Below, one piece after another: positions 1-13,880 of a stretch of 64,000 bases of DNA. Location of the stretch: the NCBI GenBank assembly GCA_930367205.1, contig OV884013.1:88537333-88601332 (forward strand), written 5' to 3'. The stretch is from Acanthosoma haemorrhoidale. Taxonomy: Eukaryota; Arthropoda; Insecta; Hemiptera; Acanthosomatidae. Numbering within the stretch: the first letter of the stretch is position 1; each line of letters begins with the position of its first letter. Made by a program: the position numbers and the translations under genes. The notes beneath the pieces are model-generated. The model did no database searches. It saw only the letters and a list, made by a program, of their open reading frames with translations, and had not been told where the DNA came from.

Positions 1-3000
1 AGCAAATCATAACAATATCAGCTAACTTTGAACAATCCAAAATAAGTTTCTAAGAATAATATTTGATAAAACAAGGTACACCAAAAAAGTTAAATTCCAC
101 GAAGTATGCAGAATGCTGATTATATTTTAGATATTTTAAACACGACAACCACAAAATTTATAGAAAAATGTAAGCGAGAAAAGACATTCAAAATATAACA
201 TAGACAAACCACCCGAACCATAAGAGCTTAGTCTATGATATATCGCGAAGAAATGTTTTTAATTGTTTTAATTAAGGAGATTTTATTATACCCTGTGTTA
301 ATATTAGCATCACAATAAAACGGAGCTGCTCAGTAACCATCGAAGACAAGATGCACCAAGTACAACATGTATATAATTTTACTGCCAAACTGTTTTAAAC
401 CATAATTGAGATTTTTTATTTACTCTTCGGGAAATTTTATCAGCTGGAAAACGCTTAGCAACTTAAGGGTACATAAAAGTCACATATATCAGTTATCGAA
501 TCTTCCGGCTAAAACTAAGCTATAGCTGTTGATCGTAACTATAATTAGCCTCCAGTGGCTCAATTAGTATGGCGCATCAAAGAAATAATATTTGAGCGAC
601 AGACGGCTGAGTAAATATTTACTACAATACAGTCTATTGGCGAGTAAGAGCAGACAGCACGTTGTTCACGACGTACACACAATATAATGTGTCACAATTT
701 TCACCTGTAGCTATGGAACAATCATAATAAAACAAAAAAATAAACAAAATTGTATATACATGTTTGAACTTATTAATATAATTAATTAATCTAAAAGATA
801 AGTACATAAGTATGTATTTATTTCATGTTTTTTACTTTATATAAAGCCCAAGTTATAATATCCAAAATGCATAGTAATGTATTTAAAAAAAATTGCGATG
901 TTAGGTTGATCCAGCCCATCACTTAAGGGCTGCTTTTAAACATTCAGATAAAAAAAAATAGTTGATAAACAAATAAAATAACAAAGAAAGAATAAGAATC
1001 TGGAATTTTTTAGAGAGTTATTAAAAAATTACAGATAAATTATACTTTCGTAGTTTTTATATAAAATTTCTAAAGGGGATTTACATATACCCCTAATCCG
1101 TCCCACACTAATGTAATGTCTAATAATAAATACATAATTGCACAACATTTCAAGAGCTTAGTGTAATAAATTATTTTAAAAATTTAGTATCAATGAGACT
1201 ATTTTGTCATAAATGAGCATTCCAGATTTTGGTGACCACACAATTTTACGGGTCGTTGCGACCTTACAGGTGGTCAAGCGAACACAGCACGATTTAAAAT
1301 AATAATGTTTCTTTTCTATAGATGTGTCTTTTCTTTATCATGTCTCCTTTGGGCGAGCGCCAAGGCCAACAAAAGCCAGCCAACAAGTTCATTAACAGAA
1401 GTTAACGAACTTTCTTCGAGCCAGGCCCCGCTGACAGTAAGATCTTTTTGTGTTGGTAAATATTTTGCTGCAGCGTGAAGGGAATTCTTAGAAAGGATAT
1501 TTCTGATAAAGCCAAATAGTAAACAGCTAAGCATAGAATGCATCTTGAGTGTGCAGCCTCCTACTAAACCGGCCAATGCGGGTTCAGACAGACCCAGGCA
1601 GGATAAACCAACTTTCAGATGTCATTGAGTTAGTGCAAGAGAATAACTAGTTGATCCACGGATAAGTTATTTTCATTATTTAAAAGATCTTGTTTTTGTA
1701 TTTTTAACACCCGATCCTTTTTTGACATCAATTGCGAACTAAACAGTACTCTTTTTTTAAATACCACAAAACGAACTAAATAATTGAGAAAGCGTTGGGA
1801 CAGTAGTCTTCAGAGATTTTACTAGATTTCGCCGTACTTTTTTAAATACTTAAATTAATTAACTAAGAGTAAAAAAAAACTGTTTTTTTTTTAATACACC
1901 ACCTTCTTAACGAACTTGTAAATAACTAACATAGTAATATTTAAAAAAATATTGAAATTGGATAGCACAACGACATTAAATACGCCATTTTTATCGTTAG
2001 CCGCCTTAACTGCACACTTAAACACGGAGTCATGCGACCGGGCCGAATGAACCGAAGGTAGTTATGAGGATTTCCGCTGTATAAACCTTTCCTGAATATA
2101 GTAATAGTAAACTTTTTCTGAGCGGACAGTGAATCAAATAATAAAAGTAGGTCACCTTCGAATCGAGTTTTTTATTTTCTAGTTCGAGTTCTCACGTACT
2201 CTTGAAATCATGTAAAACTTTTTTTTTTTTTTACAAAACAGTAATTTTGTTCGATTCCGATGAATTAAATGAAAACTGGTTTGCCTTCGTGAAATAAACA
2301 AACAAAAATGCACAAGGGCAAAAAATAATTTGCGAAACCTTCCCAAATCACCATTCGCAATCTCATAACTAAGCCAAAGCTGGTTCCATCAATCTATCTA
2401 TTACAATTGACAATTCTTAAACTAATTAAATTAATCGAATTAATATTTGAAGATTACGTTGTATTTATTTATTTTGGGTTTGTACTCTCTCAAATGTCTT
2501 CCTATTCGTTCAGTGAGATACATAAATTATATCTAAATTTTCAAGGACCTCTCTCTCCACCTGTGATGGTTCTTTGGTTTTGTACAAGAGCTAGGAAGTC
2601 AAAGATATGGAGCTATGGTGAAATTGGACACATGAACTGGGTAAGCAATACAATTTACGGAACAAAAATTTACAGTACTTGTCCGGATAGGAACCTATGC
2701 GTCTTGTACCGTGAACAGTTAAAAACAGTTCTTACCAAATGTACCGAACAGAAGAATTCGCTCTTGGCACCGGATGATGAATCCCTAACAGGGAAAATTA
2801 TATTATGGATAACTATTGATCCGTCCGTGGTCGCATTTTTCCCCGAGTCCTGTTGACAGTTAGTAGTAAGGGACCAGTGACTTTATTTCCCGCCTAAACT
2901 GTGATTAATAATATTTTTAAGCGTTCTTACATATATTATATGTAAATAAAGCAATAAATTAAATTATTTAAACTCAAGTACATCAGATAACTCAATATAA

Positions 3001-6000
3001 TTTAACACATTTAAAAAAAAAAGAGTCTTCATTGAAATTATTACAGACAATTAATACAAAGTAATATTTTAAGCAGTGCTTAGGATTTAATTTTATACCG
3101 TCTTGTTACTTTTGGAGGAAAAAGGCTTATGAGCCAAAACCACTTCACTTGCCACTTTCGTAATTACCACAGAGCTCACAATATCAACAAAATAATAGTT
3201 GGTTAAGAGGAGCTCTGTCTTAGGCATTGCACCGAGTTAACGGGGATGAGATGGCAGTATAGAGCATTAGCAAACGGATAACGATGGGCAGGGAGGCGGG
3301 AATGCTAGTTCTGGTAGCGGGAGGACTCAAGATATTGAAGAATGATAGAGATCAGCATGAAGGTACAGTTGTTGATAAATTGGCTATCTTGCGGAGAGTT
3401 CTGGATCGCAAGGATTGGATGCGAATTATATTGGGAGGGCTTGGCTTTTCTTTACATAGGAATATTTTTTCACAGCGTATTCCAATTTAGTACCACGATA
3501 AAAAGTTTTCCTACTTGTCTATATATCAATATTTACGACAATGATTAAGGAAAACCACGGTTGATCGGACGGGACATTTCTATACCACTACCGGGGATTG
3601 AGATCGCTAATAGTCACTAAACACCAAAAAAAAACTAGCTGTTTATGAGGACTTCCTCCCGGTTCGGGAAGCGATACTAAAGGGATGTTGTAAGATTTAA
3701 AATAACACATCGCACAGGGTGGCAATATGCAAACAAAATAGATCACAAGTCAAGGAAGGTAGGTCACTTCCTGATAGATCCAAGGTGCACCGCGGCCTCG
3801 AACGCTTCCATGAACTATTCCTGTGTTTCATATTTATACCAGCTTATAAACCACCATGTGAAAGATAGACTGACCACGTAGTGATCCCCCAGCTTGCGTT
3901 TAAGTAGATGATTGCCAGAGGAAAGTAACGATTTATAATTCTTCTAAAATAAAGAACTATTTTATCTGATATGTAATATCATCAAAAGAAAATCACATAT
4001 AGGTTAACTGAATTAGATAAAAACAAATTCATTTCCAAGTACAGGAGTGAAAATAGTGGCAAAAAGGATTCTAAGAAACAGTCTCAGCGTCATTTTTATC
4101 ATAGTCCAGAACAGCGATATGTTTAATTTTTGATGCTCTACACAATATTATAGGAATCAGCTTTTTTGTTATTATATACAACTAGTTACCTATATTTAAC
4201 GACAATTCAGTACTTGGTATGAGGTTTGTCTACCTAACATCATATAGGCTTCAAGTGCAAAATATTGTGTCAATTGTACTAGAAAGAATTCAAAATTAAA
4301 CATGTTTATGAGAGTTGTATGTAAATTGTATTCCATCACTGCTTATTATTGAATTTGAAACCGTGCTGAATATGCTAGGAAAATATTGAATTTGAATTAC
4401 CAAATAAAACCGACAATTAATCATATTTTGTGAGGTTTAGGAGGACTTTCACGTACAGATAGATACAGCAATAAAACATTAGAGGTTTCTGGTTTTGAGA
4501 AAACAGACGCAAGGTCACATAAAATATATAAAATCCTTCAGGGCCTAAGTGAACCTTTTTATGTACCATAAGTAATATTCTTTCCATATACAACATTGTA
4601 ATTTCAATGATACGCGATTCGTCCCTATTGTGATAACCCATGTATGTTAAAACGGCATATAAAAAGTGGCATTGGCACTTCTCGAATAAGCTTCTGCTGA
4701 ATACGAAATATAAATTTAATTCAAGGGTTCTCTCTACTTATGTCAGACCATGTAAAGACCCTGCTTGTCGTCGAGCGGTTTTCGCTCGAAAAAGCTTTCG
4801 AGGTTATAGTTGCTTCATTTTTTAGAGACAACGCTGTAGAGGATATGCATCACACTCAACTTAAATTTTTAGACATACCTTTAAAGAAATACAATTCATT
4901 TCTTCATAAGGGGAAAAAAGTAACAAATTTTAGCCAAACTTAATTAAGCTAAATTTTCATTCAGAATTCTACTTCAAAAACGCTTTTTAAAACTGGATAG
5001 TGTTTATCCGTTAGGATTAAGTTCGATTGATAACTTCTTGCTAACATGACCACAATTGATATCCTTAAAGAAGAATACCTTCCTATCGCGAACTGTACAC
5101 CTATTGCTAAAAGCCAGGAATTAACTTTTCCTCGGTTGCCAAACGATCCTACCCCAGTCCTTTGTAAACAGCTCACTTGGCTTTCCAAACAGTACGTTAC
5201 CTCTCCATAACACATCTAGTTAACCTTGCATTCCTGTCTCCATAAGGGTCGGAACCAATGACAGGAATAGAGTACTGAAGTAAAGGCGAAAAATTCCCCA
5301 TAGGGGTTACATCATTTTAGCAGTTTGTCTCTTAGCTCATCATCAGACGACAGTAGGAAAGAGAAGCATTAAGATAATAAAGTGACACTTTGGCTCTCTC
5401 TTTCACACAAGAGTCACTCCTAAAAATGGTGCGAAACCCATGAATTCAAATACAAGCTCCGAAATATAGTTTTTATAGTCATTTACTACACTGCTAAAAA
5501 GAATTGTCAACTATGACGCATTACACAATTAAAGGTTTCGTTACAGCCATGAAAAAGATTCCGAAGGCAGTTTTAATGAATTTTACTGAAAGTCCCAACA
5601 CATACATCATATTATTAATTAGCGCAATGAAATCATTCATAAAGCGTCAATGAAAGTTTTAATGAATTTTTGTGATTACGTACTGTTAATCAGACCGCAG
5701 AGAGATATTTATGTTAATATCCTATAGAATATGTTAAACAAATACATATTTTTTCACAGGAAGTTATTAATTTATTAATGACAACTAACCATATTGTATA
5801 GATGTGGGTATATTTTTTATGTCTTTCCTGTATCAAATGGGACCTCTATGTTTCATATATTTTTTTCGAACATGGGACTCACAAATAGCAGAACCACACT
5901 CACAATAAGACAGATACTGGTGAAAACGTTTGGGGTTTTTATGAAAAACCTAACTAAACCATGAGAATGGATTAAAATTTCAGGACATAAAACTCTTTAG

Positions 6001-9000
6001 AAACAGGTTATTGTTAAAGAGACGTATTTTGCTTACAATTGCTTTAAAAATTGGTATCAATACACTATATATTAGGGCAACCTAATATATTAAGAAATTA
6101 TTCTTAGAAATTTATTCAGGAACAACGATTTCCCAAAATGCTTATTATGTGAACAATGTCGTTGAGCGTTCTTCATTTTTTTCCTCACCACTCGGCAGAT
6201 TATTCTGTTGTTGTTTTTTCTCCCACGTACTTTTTTTTAATAATTTATGTGATATTTCTGTTGTATAATAATTTAAACATTACTATATATCATAGAATAA
6301 ATTAATGGTCATGTGCACATCAACATTTAAAAAATCTCCTTGAACAATAAACGATTGTTTTGTTTTCTTCATAGAATCCCTGCTGAAGAGGGAAAAAAAC
6401 ATAACCAAAATGACATAGTCTATAATTGATGAAGGCCAACAATCCAACAATGCCTCAGGTTCCAAAGGTGTTTACACAAGATAGATTGTTATAATTACGT
6501 TGTGCAGACAGATTTGTAGATAAACTATTAGGTAAAAAAAGTGAACAACAATCGAAACAGGAATTTTTCCTTTCATAACCACTTTTAATTTTTATTTTCG
6601 TAATTACATCGCAATTAAAGAAGGTTGTTTGGGTTTTTTTTTTTCTCGTGAAAGTTTCAAACACAGAATATAATTATACACAGTTGAAGCAACTTTTTGA
6701 GAATAAGAATGAAAACATTGTGTGCACAACATAACAAAGAGATCAGGTGAAATTATTGGATTCTATGATATTGTTCTATTGTAACAATTTATTTATTGTT
6801 TTTTTTTTTAATTCCGTAAAGTGTGTCTCGGACGGGGTTGTAGAATGTTAAATAATGGGTTATTTAGATTCATAGTATTGTCGTAAAATTTTATTGGATG
6901 TCGGGGTATATAATAATTAGCTCGTGTCCCGGTTTAGTCTGGCAGCAAAAACTTACTATTGGTGCGTGGTAAAAGTCTTTTTCAATTAATTAGGCATAGG
7001 TTTTGCGTTTTTCTAATTTCAAATTGTATACGCCGAAAAAAATAACGCATACCCTCAGAATTTGATTTATTCAAATGAGGATGATGTAATTTCCCGAGGG
7101 GAAACGACCAGTTATTACAATGTGTGGTAACTGGATTTCTAGGGTGTCATTTAAGCGGAAAATTGGGATATGCTTAAAGCCTTGGGCCATGAAATAATTG
7201 AAACAGATGGAGTTAAACCCCAAAGGGTAGAATAAGTCTATGAAATAATGAATTGAATTACATATAATATTACAGCTTGGTAATAAAATGTTATGACTGG
7301 AGTTCAAACCTTTCCTTTGCGAGCTTCAAATGAAATTATTTTTTGATAATTATTTAAATACATTTCAATTTTAATAACACACTTCATACTGCATTAACCT
7401 AGAGAGCTTTGTATATTGCAAGATAGAGAAAGAAATGAATTTTTTTATAGGGGAACTTAGACAGTAGTTTTAAGTACTCACATCTTAAGTGTAGCAATTC
7501 TTAATAATCATAAAAAAAAAAAATCTAAATAGTCCCTTATGGTTTTTGAGACACTTAAGAATTGGCCATCCCACCTGTTCATGCAGGCTGGGGGTTCATA
7601 AAATGTGATAATGTTGTCAATATATTAACAAATATTTATCATTTCTATCAACAATTAGATAATATTTCAATGAATAATACTACAATATCATAAGCAACCA
7701 TTATAAATTATATAACCCATAAAAGATATTTTTATTAAATAAACATAATTAGCTTATTTTCAAGAACAGTAAAACTAGCTTTATAAACAGCTAAACAATT
7801 GTATAACTTATTAGAAAAGAACTATTGTTACCTTAAAATCCTAATAATAAATACACTACACTTTCTTTTATTTGTCTAAAGACCTTATCAAAAATATCAT
7901 TATGAGGTCCTATTAACAATTAATCAACTGAAACCATAGTGAACTAGTGCAAGTTTTCAAGGAACATTATAAGAAAAGGATGGAGTGTTTCTTTCTAGGG
8001 GGATAACATGTTGGTTGCACCCTCCAGCAACCAGCTTTTCTCCTCAAACCCAAAGAATGAATAGGTGATAAATGACTATATAAGTCCCAGTAGGGTCTTT
8101 CGACTCCGAAGCGGCAAAACCACAAGTTTTTAAATGTCTTTCCATAGTCATCCTCAAACTTAAATAGAGAACTCTACAGAATCCTAGCTTATCCTCTTTA
8201 ATCACAGGAAAACACTTCTTAATCCCCTCGAGATCCTATTTTAAGTTTATTGGCTAATGGTGCTGTCTGTGATTCCTACGATATCAGACACCCATAAATG
8301 TACATTTAAATAATAGCACCTAATGTGAAAAAAATTATTTCTATCTAACAAAAATTAATTGTGAAGTCTTAATTTATAATATTATAATAGAACTTAGTCG
8401 TTCCCCACTTCTTTTTTCCCCAACAAGGTTATTGAAGTAACAGAAAGATAAAATGATGTCGAGAAACCATTAATAATTATTAGGGAACCCATGAATATTA
8501 CAATGCACAAAGCATTCCCACAGGGGTATAATGTGACAATAGCAGAAGGAAATGATGGTAATTTTGTCCTGTTTCAAAGTGATGTAAAATATGTTCAACG
8601 TTGCCTGGGACCAAATAATATTTGAAGAATCTTAATTCGGGTAGATTTGTTTTCCAAAGAAATATACAAAGGAATAAAAATAAATGTATGAAATTTATGA
8701 CATTTTTTATTAACGGTTAAACACTCAATTTCCCGATGATTAATCAACTGGTTTTTAGTATTTATCTTTGAGATTCCGAGGAATAAAGCCATTCCTCAGT
8801 TCTAAAGTAAATTAAAGTTGTATACTATCTACTACTGTGTATTCCCTAGCATTTTTCCCTTATTTAAATTTAGCTTTCCACAATCATTTCTGGTCTATGC
8901 GGTTAATGTCCATTCTCTGTAGAGTTCAACTAAATGTTTTCTTCTTTCATTCAAATCTTTATTCTATTAAATGATACTTGTTAATTATAAGTGCTATTGA

Positions 9001-9372
9001 TGAATTACCACATATTTTATGCTATAAAGCCTAATTTCTCCTGCCATTATTACAAGGTGGCAATAGTCCCAGAACAAATAAATAAATATTAATTTATGCC
9101 AGATTCAATAAAATCCTACTGCTTGAATACCAACTTTGTCCAATAAGATATAATTATTGATAAACAATTTTATTTATAATTTTAGTGTATATACATATGA
9201 CTCCATCGATTCAAATGATTACAACTCTTTGAATATTTAATAAATAAAAATAATTAAACCAATGCATGCATCATAATAAATGTTGCAAAGATTATTAATG
9301 TATTAAAAATATAATTAGTATGTAATTGTATTAGATGCAAGCACTACTGAAAAAATACAACAACAAATGTAC
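1..9372. other. AT-rich region without a recognisable gene
   Basis: This stretch is dominated by A/T runs and short AT repeats. The longest open frames here (2407-2856 plus, 1318-1576 minus) begin at TTG rather than ATG, show no family resemblance that I recognise, and have no convincing splice borders. Because an exon ending at 9373 on the minus strand has a good donor site, at least part of this region is probably intron of that gene. I could not find its next exon. Nothing else is supported. Confidence 0.6.
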
Positions 9373-9762
9373 CTCTGGAGTTAGCATATCATCATCATCA
9401 AGGTTCTCGTTCAAATAGCCCCAGTCTGATGGTGGGTCGCTCAAGTCCACCCTAGAGGTCGATGCCAGTTCATCATCGTTGTGCGTAAGACCCATGTATG
9501 CAGTTACATTTTGCCAAAGGTTCACGACCCGATTGTATCGACCCAACGAACTGAGTTCATTGAACACTTGTTGGTCGTCTACGAGAAGGGATTTGGGGTG
9601 CACTCTTATGTCCTGGGCTGAATACTCCCAGGAGTCAGGACCTCCCACACCAATAGCTGGAACACGAGCTGACCATTCATTGGGCTCGACACGGAGGAGG
9701 CTCAACAGGATGGCGATTTGAAGGAGCTCATCCCGGCAGACTTTCTTCAGAGAAAGTATCAT
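9373..9762 (-). CDS. First coding exon of an unidentified host gene
   Basis: The exon body (9794 to 9373) begins after a good acceptor (TTTTGTTTCAG, AG at 9796-9795) and ends in CCAGAG before the donor GTACAT (GT at 9372-9371). The first ATG, at 9762, opens a frame of 130 codons to the donor, which falls between codons. A frame this long that closes exactly at a donor, in an otherwise stop-rich region, supports a real exon. The predicted N-terminus has a weakly hydrophobic stretch (LLQIAILLSLL), preceded by charged residues, so a signal peptide is doubtful. The C-terminal part is acidic, with a DDDD run and the segment DPPSDWGYLNENL, and there is one N-glycosylation sequon (NVT). I do not recognise the family and assign no function. 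The gene continues to lower coordinates. Confidence 0.7.
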
Positions 9763-11182
9763 CTTGTACAATTTTGTTTTAACACTCAGTCAGTCTGAAA
9801 CAAAATATAATGAACCAATCATAAATAAACATTTACCAAATTTGATAAAGCAGAATAAATTACAAGACATATGTAATCAACAAATATACCAGATAATGCT
9901 AACAAGAGTGCCTCATTAATTGAATGTTATTGTTATTATTATTATGTGTTAACCACTAGTTGTAATGAAATATCAAAGGGAAAAAACTTCGTAATAATTT
10001 CATAACTGTGGTCGACTCCAAAAATGAGAGTGAGCCTGCTGCCACGATAGCATTTCACTATATAGCAGAGGGCCAAACTAAATTTAGCCCTGGGAGTTCA
10101 CAGAGAGATAGGCACAATGATGTGTGCCAGTATAAGTTTCTTGGGAAACACCTCAATCTGGCCAAAAATAATTTCATTTTAAGCTGTAGCAATAATAGAT
10201 AATGCATGGACTTCAAACCAAGTATAAGACTAAAATAGGCTTAACTGATTGATTAGTGGCATAGGAAGGGAAGGATTGCGGGCTAAATATCATCGAAATT
10301 TTAAAAGCATATGCACAACGGTATAGTGCACGCTGTGTGTATGCCTAGCTGGCATGAAGTATCTTGCATTCCACAATAAATATTGCTGTCATGTATTGGT
10401 GGTTCAACTATAATTTATTTTTTACATATTTCCCCAAAGAAAAACAAGTCATATCCCCAAAATAAATTCCTGGCTACACCCCAGACATTGATAGTTCAAT
10501 TTTTTATACTTCGACAGATCTTCACTTGAACACAGCTATGCATATATATTTTAGAAATGTTTACAAACTAAACTAAACTAAAGTACTAAAGTAAAACTCA
10601 AAACTAAACAAAGGGTTCTGTTTGTTTTAGTTAAAATTTTAACTTATTAAATTAAATTTTAGGATAAAATTCATTTTAACTTCTAAATAATTGAAACTGG
10701 TTGTAATAATTATTACTAGAAGTATTCCAAACTGTAAAATTAAAAATTGATAGTTTAAACCCAAATAACTACATCCTGAATAATCCTAAAGTCGTGCTAT
10801 ATTTACGTCAACTAAGAAATACAATTTTTTTCAGTAAGAAAGAGTTTAATTTAAAACATAGGCCAGAAAACAAGGTTTGAATCCATGTAGGTACAATTAA
10901 GAATTGACAACTGCACAATGAAGAACGAATTATTCATTAAGATTAATCAAAATTACATTTGTCAACGCATATCCAGTAAAGTAAAAACAATAACGAGTCT
11001 ATTATCAATTACTAATGACGATGAAGACATTCAAAATCAAACATTACTATAACCTTCAATGAAACCTCCTGAGTTTCAAAACAACTTTGATCAGGATAGC
11101 AATATCAAATAATGAAACGATTCATGCACTGCAAATATTAAATGTAAAATCTAATTTATAGCATTAGAGAAATGAACCTTAC

Positions 11183-11650
11183 CAATGTTATAAACAGACA
11201 ACGATATCCTGTTATCAGTCTTTAAAGGAAGAGCACTGCACTTGTATTGTTCACTGTTGCTAAGAGTTAACAGTTATTACGAATCAACAGTGTCTCCACA
11301 GTTCAAACACAAAATCCACCGGATCCTATTAGTCCTGAGGTGTCGTCTTGAATAACCGGTGATAAACGATTTAAACCGAAAACACCGGTCTATTGGGAAC
11401 AGAATCCCATTTTCGGAGAAAATAGGCACGGAATTAACACATCCTTCCACTCCTAACCATTACTGTACGGTAACTGCTAAACAACACAGGCGAGAGACGG
11501 TGGTAAATAAAAAATAGGGAGAGAATACGCAACTATGACAGAGCTCTAAACGTGAGATGTTCCCCCAAGCACAGTCGAGCTAAAACAGAACTACCTCAGG
11601 GCCGCGGTGGCCGCTGGGATCTCTGACGTAACGCACCTGCCTCGCAGCTT
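11183..11650 (-). other. Noncoding first exon and promoter region of the minus-strand gene (inferred)
   Basis: Read on the minus strand, this is the most GC- and CpG-rich stretch of the left part of the window. It contains a GCCGCGG-type block near 11600-11615 and stops in all frames. It ends with a strong donor, CATTG|GTAAGG (last exon base 11183). The next good acceptor on this strand is at 9796-9795, just before the first coding exon, so the natural reading is a 5' untranslated exon joined across an intron of about 1.4 kb. The upstream edge is only an estimate because no transcription start can be read directly. Confidence 0.5.
11624..11631. promoter_or_regulatory. CRE-like site TGACGTAA
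   Basis: TGACGTAA differs by one base from the palindromic cAMP response element bound by CREB/ATF factors. It lies in the GC-rich block at the presumed 5' end of the minus-strand gene, where such sites usually work. Binding and the start site are inferred. Confidence 0.35.
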
Positions 11651-13629
11651 ACTTCATCTTACACAATGTCCATCAACTAAATACCTGTGAGAAATAATTT
11701 AAATCTAAAAACGAGAAAAAAATATATTTATTTTAACTAATTGTGATTGTAAATTTATATTTGGCAAAACCACCATATCATGCAACCGTGACCTTGTTCA
11801 AAAGCTTCTTCCAATTTGTTAATTCCTCCCCCAACTTCCGCCACTTACCTTTTTTAAACAACATTTGCACAATTCCATTCCTATGATCGTCGGCATTTCG
11901 ACAATCTCAATCCTGCTTAATTATTGATTCGACCACGTAGTGCGCACAGAAAAATATCTAGCAAACAGACAATCATCAATAATTTTAAGTTTAAGCAGGA
12001 AGTTCGTTTATTTAAGGATCGAAAATGGGACCGATAGCGTATGCAGTGGATGATAGAGAATACTGGTGACTACTTCCGAAGTGGGGATGTTTTTGGTATC
12101 TGGTGGGGATAATATTCGTGCCCTTGAAGAAAAAATAAGTCGTTTTCTTCTAAATGGGTGTCAATCAATTTAAATTACGTATAGGGAATATTTTTCCATC
12201 ACATAAAACGGCATAACCTTGGAGGTAGTCTAGAATTAGAGTAATAATAAATTAAATTAATGTTTGGAAGTCTAACAAATATTATTTCCTAAAATTGTTT
12301 TTTCTTGATGTACCTAATTGATGTACATCAATTGATTCCGAAAACAGTTTGAGAGTATTAGCACACGGGTGATCAGAATTAATTTCGCTAGTTAAATTCA
12401 GCATTACAAATACTTTTCTTTCATAGGTATTACATATAAGCGCATAAATACGCAAATTCAAAACAAACAACAAACTTGTAATAAGTCGGAAATATTTTTC
12501 CTTCATATTTCTTTAAGAAACTAAGGAGTTGTAACTTAAGTCATATTCGGTTATTTATCAAACTCTATGATGAACTAATGCAAACTTAGACAACTAAGGC
12601 CGCTTTTGAATTATAACATGAAATTTTCTACAAAGGTTCCATTTGATAATACCTTTAATTAATTTTTTTTATATAGTTTATTAATTAATTTAGAAAAAAT
12701 CATATCTTATTGAGTTAGGTATCAAACAAAAGATCTCGACGCCCTGATCCATAATTTACATTAGATGTTGGGATTTTAGAATATCACAATTACAAAAGTC
12801 ATTAAAATCCTGTTCACAGTTTCACGCAGGGGGAAGGTACGTTAAATGGGGATTTTACTTAGAGCCTCGATATTGCTAACAATAATTGCAGATTCATTAC
12901 TTGGCATTTAAAAATAGTTATTTTTCCGTTGTTTAGGGTATCAACTTTATGGACTTGATGTTTAGGTTAATAATATATAATATTTTTTGGAAGTGTCTAT
13001 TAATAAAGAGTTATACATAGTTAGACCAATAAAGCTATTAATTGTGCGATTCTTAACGCCTGAGTAAATTTTTTTTTTATATTGTAATATTCCTTTGTAT
13101 ATATAAAAAAAAGATCTAGCTACAACTTAATGTTTGATGTACTAACAATGAAACTAAGCACTAATACTATACCCAAGGATTGTCATTAAAAAACAATGAA
13201 AATGGTTCGGTCTAAAAAAATGCACGAATTCCTACAATGAAACATCATAACATACTTAAGTTGTTCACTTTCTGAAGCAAGTTATTATGGGATTTTTTTT
13301 TATTTAATGGCATTTTTTTTTATTTGGATATAATTATGTTGCCCTGTTGACCCAATCGCTAGAGACACCACCTGCCTTTCAATATACAGTTGACTCTCGA
13401 AAATCTGAAACCAAAGGAATCACACAAAAATTTCGAGATATTGAGAGTTTGATTTTTAGTAAAAGGGGCTTGTCTGACTATCCTGATTCCATGAGAAGAG
13501 TGGTGGTCCAACATACCTCTATCGAGAAGTTAAAGGACGCCAACCTGCACCCGTTGCTTGGTGCCGTCGGTGGGTGAGATCTTCCGCCGGAGACGTACAT
13601 TTTTTGACTCGTTGTAGCATATAATTTAT

Positions 13630-13866
13630 TTATTTTATTTTTTTTCTAAGCTCTCAAACCCTAAAATAAGGAATAAGGAAAAATAAAGAGGAAATTTATT
13701 TGGATTGAGTGGACTAGGAGGGACCAATTTTAAGGATTGGTGTAGGGGATGAGGTGTGAAGGGGACCTAAGGAGAGGTGTGATTTCGGGACAGTGGTGAG
13801 AGTTTACGGAGGGTGGAGCCATGTGTCAAAGCCATGGGACAGTGGTCGACCAGGCCTAAGCCTGGT
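13630..13866 (-). mobile_element. SINE-A copy (polyA retroelement, minus strand)
   Basis: On the plus strand a T-rich tail is followed by CTAAGCTCTCAAACCCTAAA, then about 200 bp ending before 13867. The same head-to-tail order is seen at 48797 and, truncated, at 43810, so this is a dispersed family inserted in minus orientation whose 3' end reads GAGAGCTTAG plus a polyA tail. The flanks GTAGCATATAA (near 13613) and GTAGCATCTAA (near 13870) match at 10 of 11 positions and are a plausible target duplication. No coding capacity is seen. Whether it is a true SINE or the 3' end of an unseen LINE is open. Confidence 0.6.
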
Positions 13867-13867
13867 G

Positions 13868-13880
13868 TAGTAGCATCTAA
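13868..13880. repeat. Left target-site duplication of the LINE-A composite
   Basis: TAGTAGCATCTAA lies directly before the T-rich tail of the minus-strand LINE-A end. An exact 13-bp copy occurs at 18850-18862, beyond the far edge of the composite, which marks both ends of one insertion event. Confidence 0.8.

Noticed and set aside
1318..1620. Open frame of about 100 codons on the minus strand in a GC-richer patch
   Set aside because: It extends upstream without ATG and looks slightly protein-like, but there is no recognised family and no convincing acceptor. It could be a transposon relic; not supported enough to call.
2407..2856. 149-codon open frame on the plus strand
   Set aside because: It starts with TTG, has no ATG near its start in good context, shows no splice borders or recognised motif, and lies in AT-rich DNA with much other noise.
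8100..8280. Possible minus-strand exon reading ERHLKTCGFAASESKDPTG
   Set aside because: The frame is short and broken by stops or frame changes upstream, and neither border has a clear splice site.
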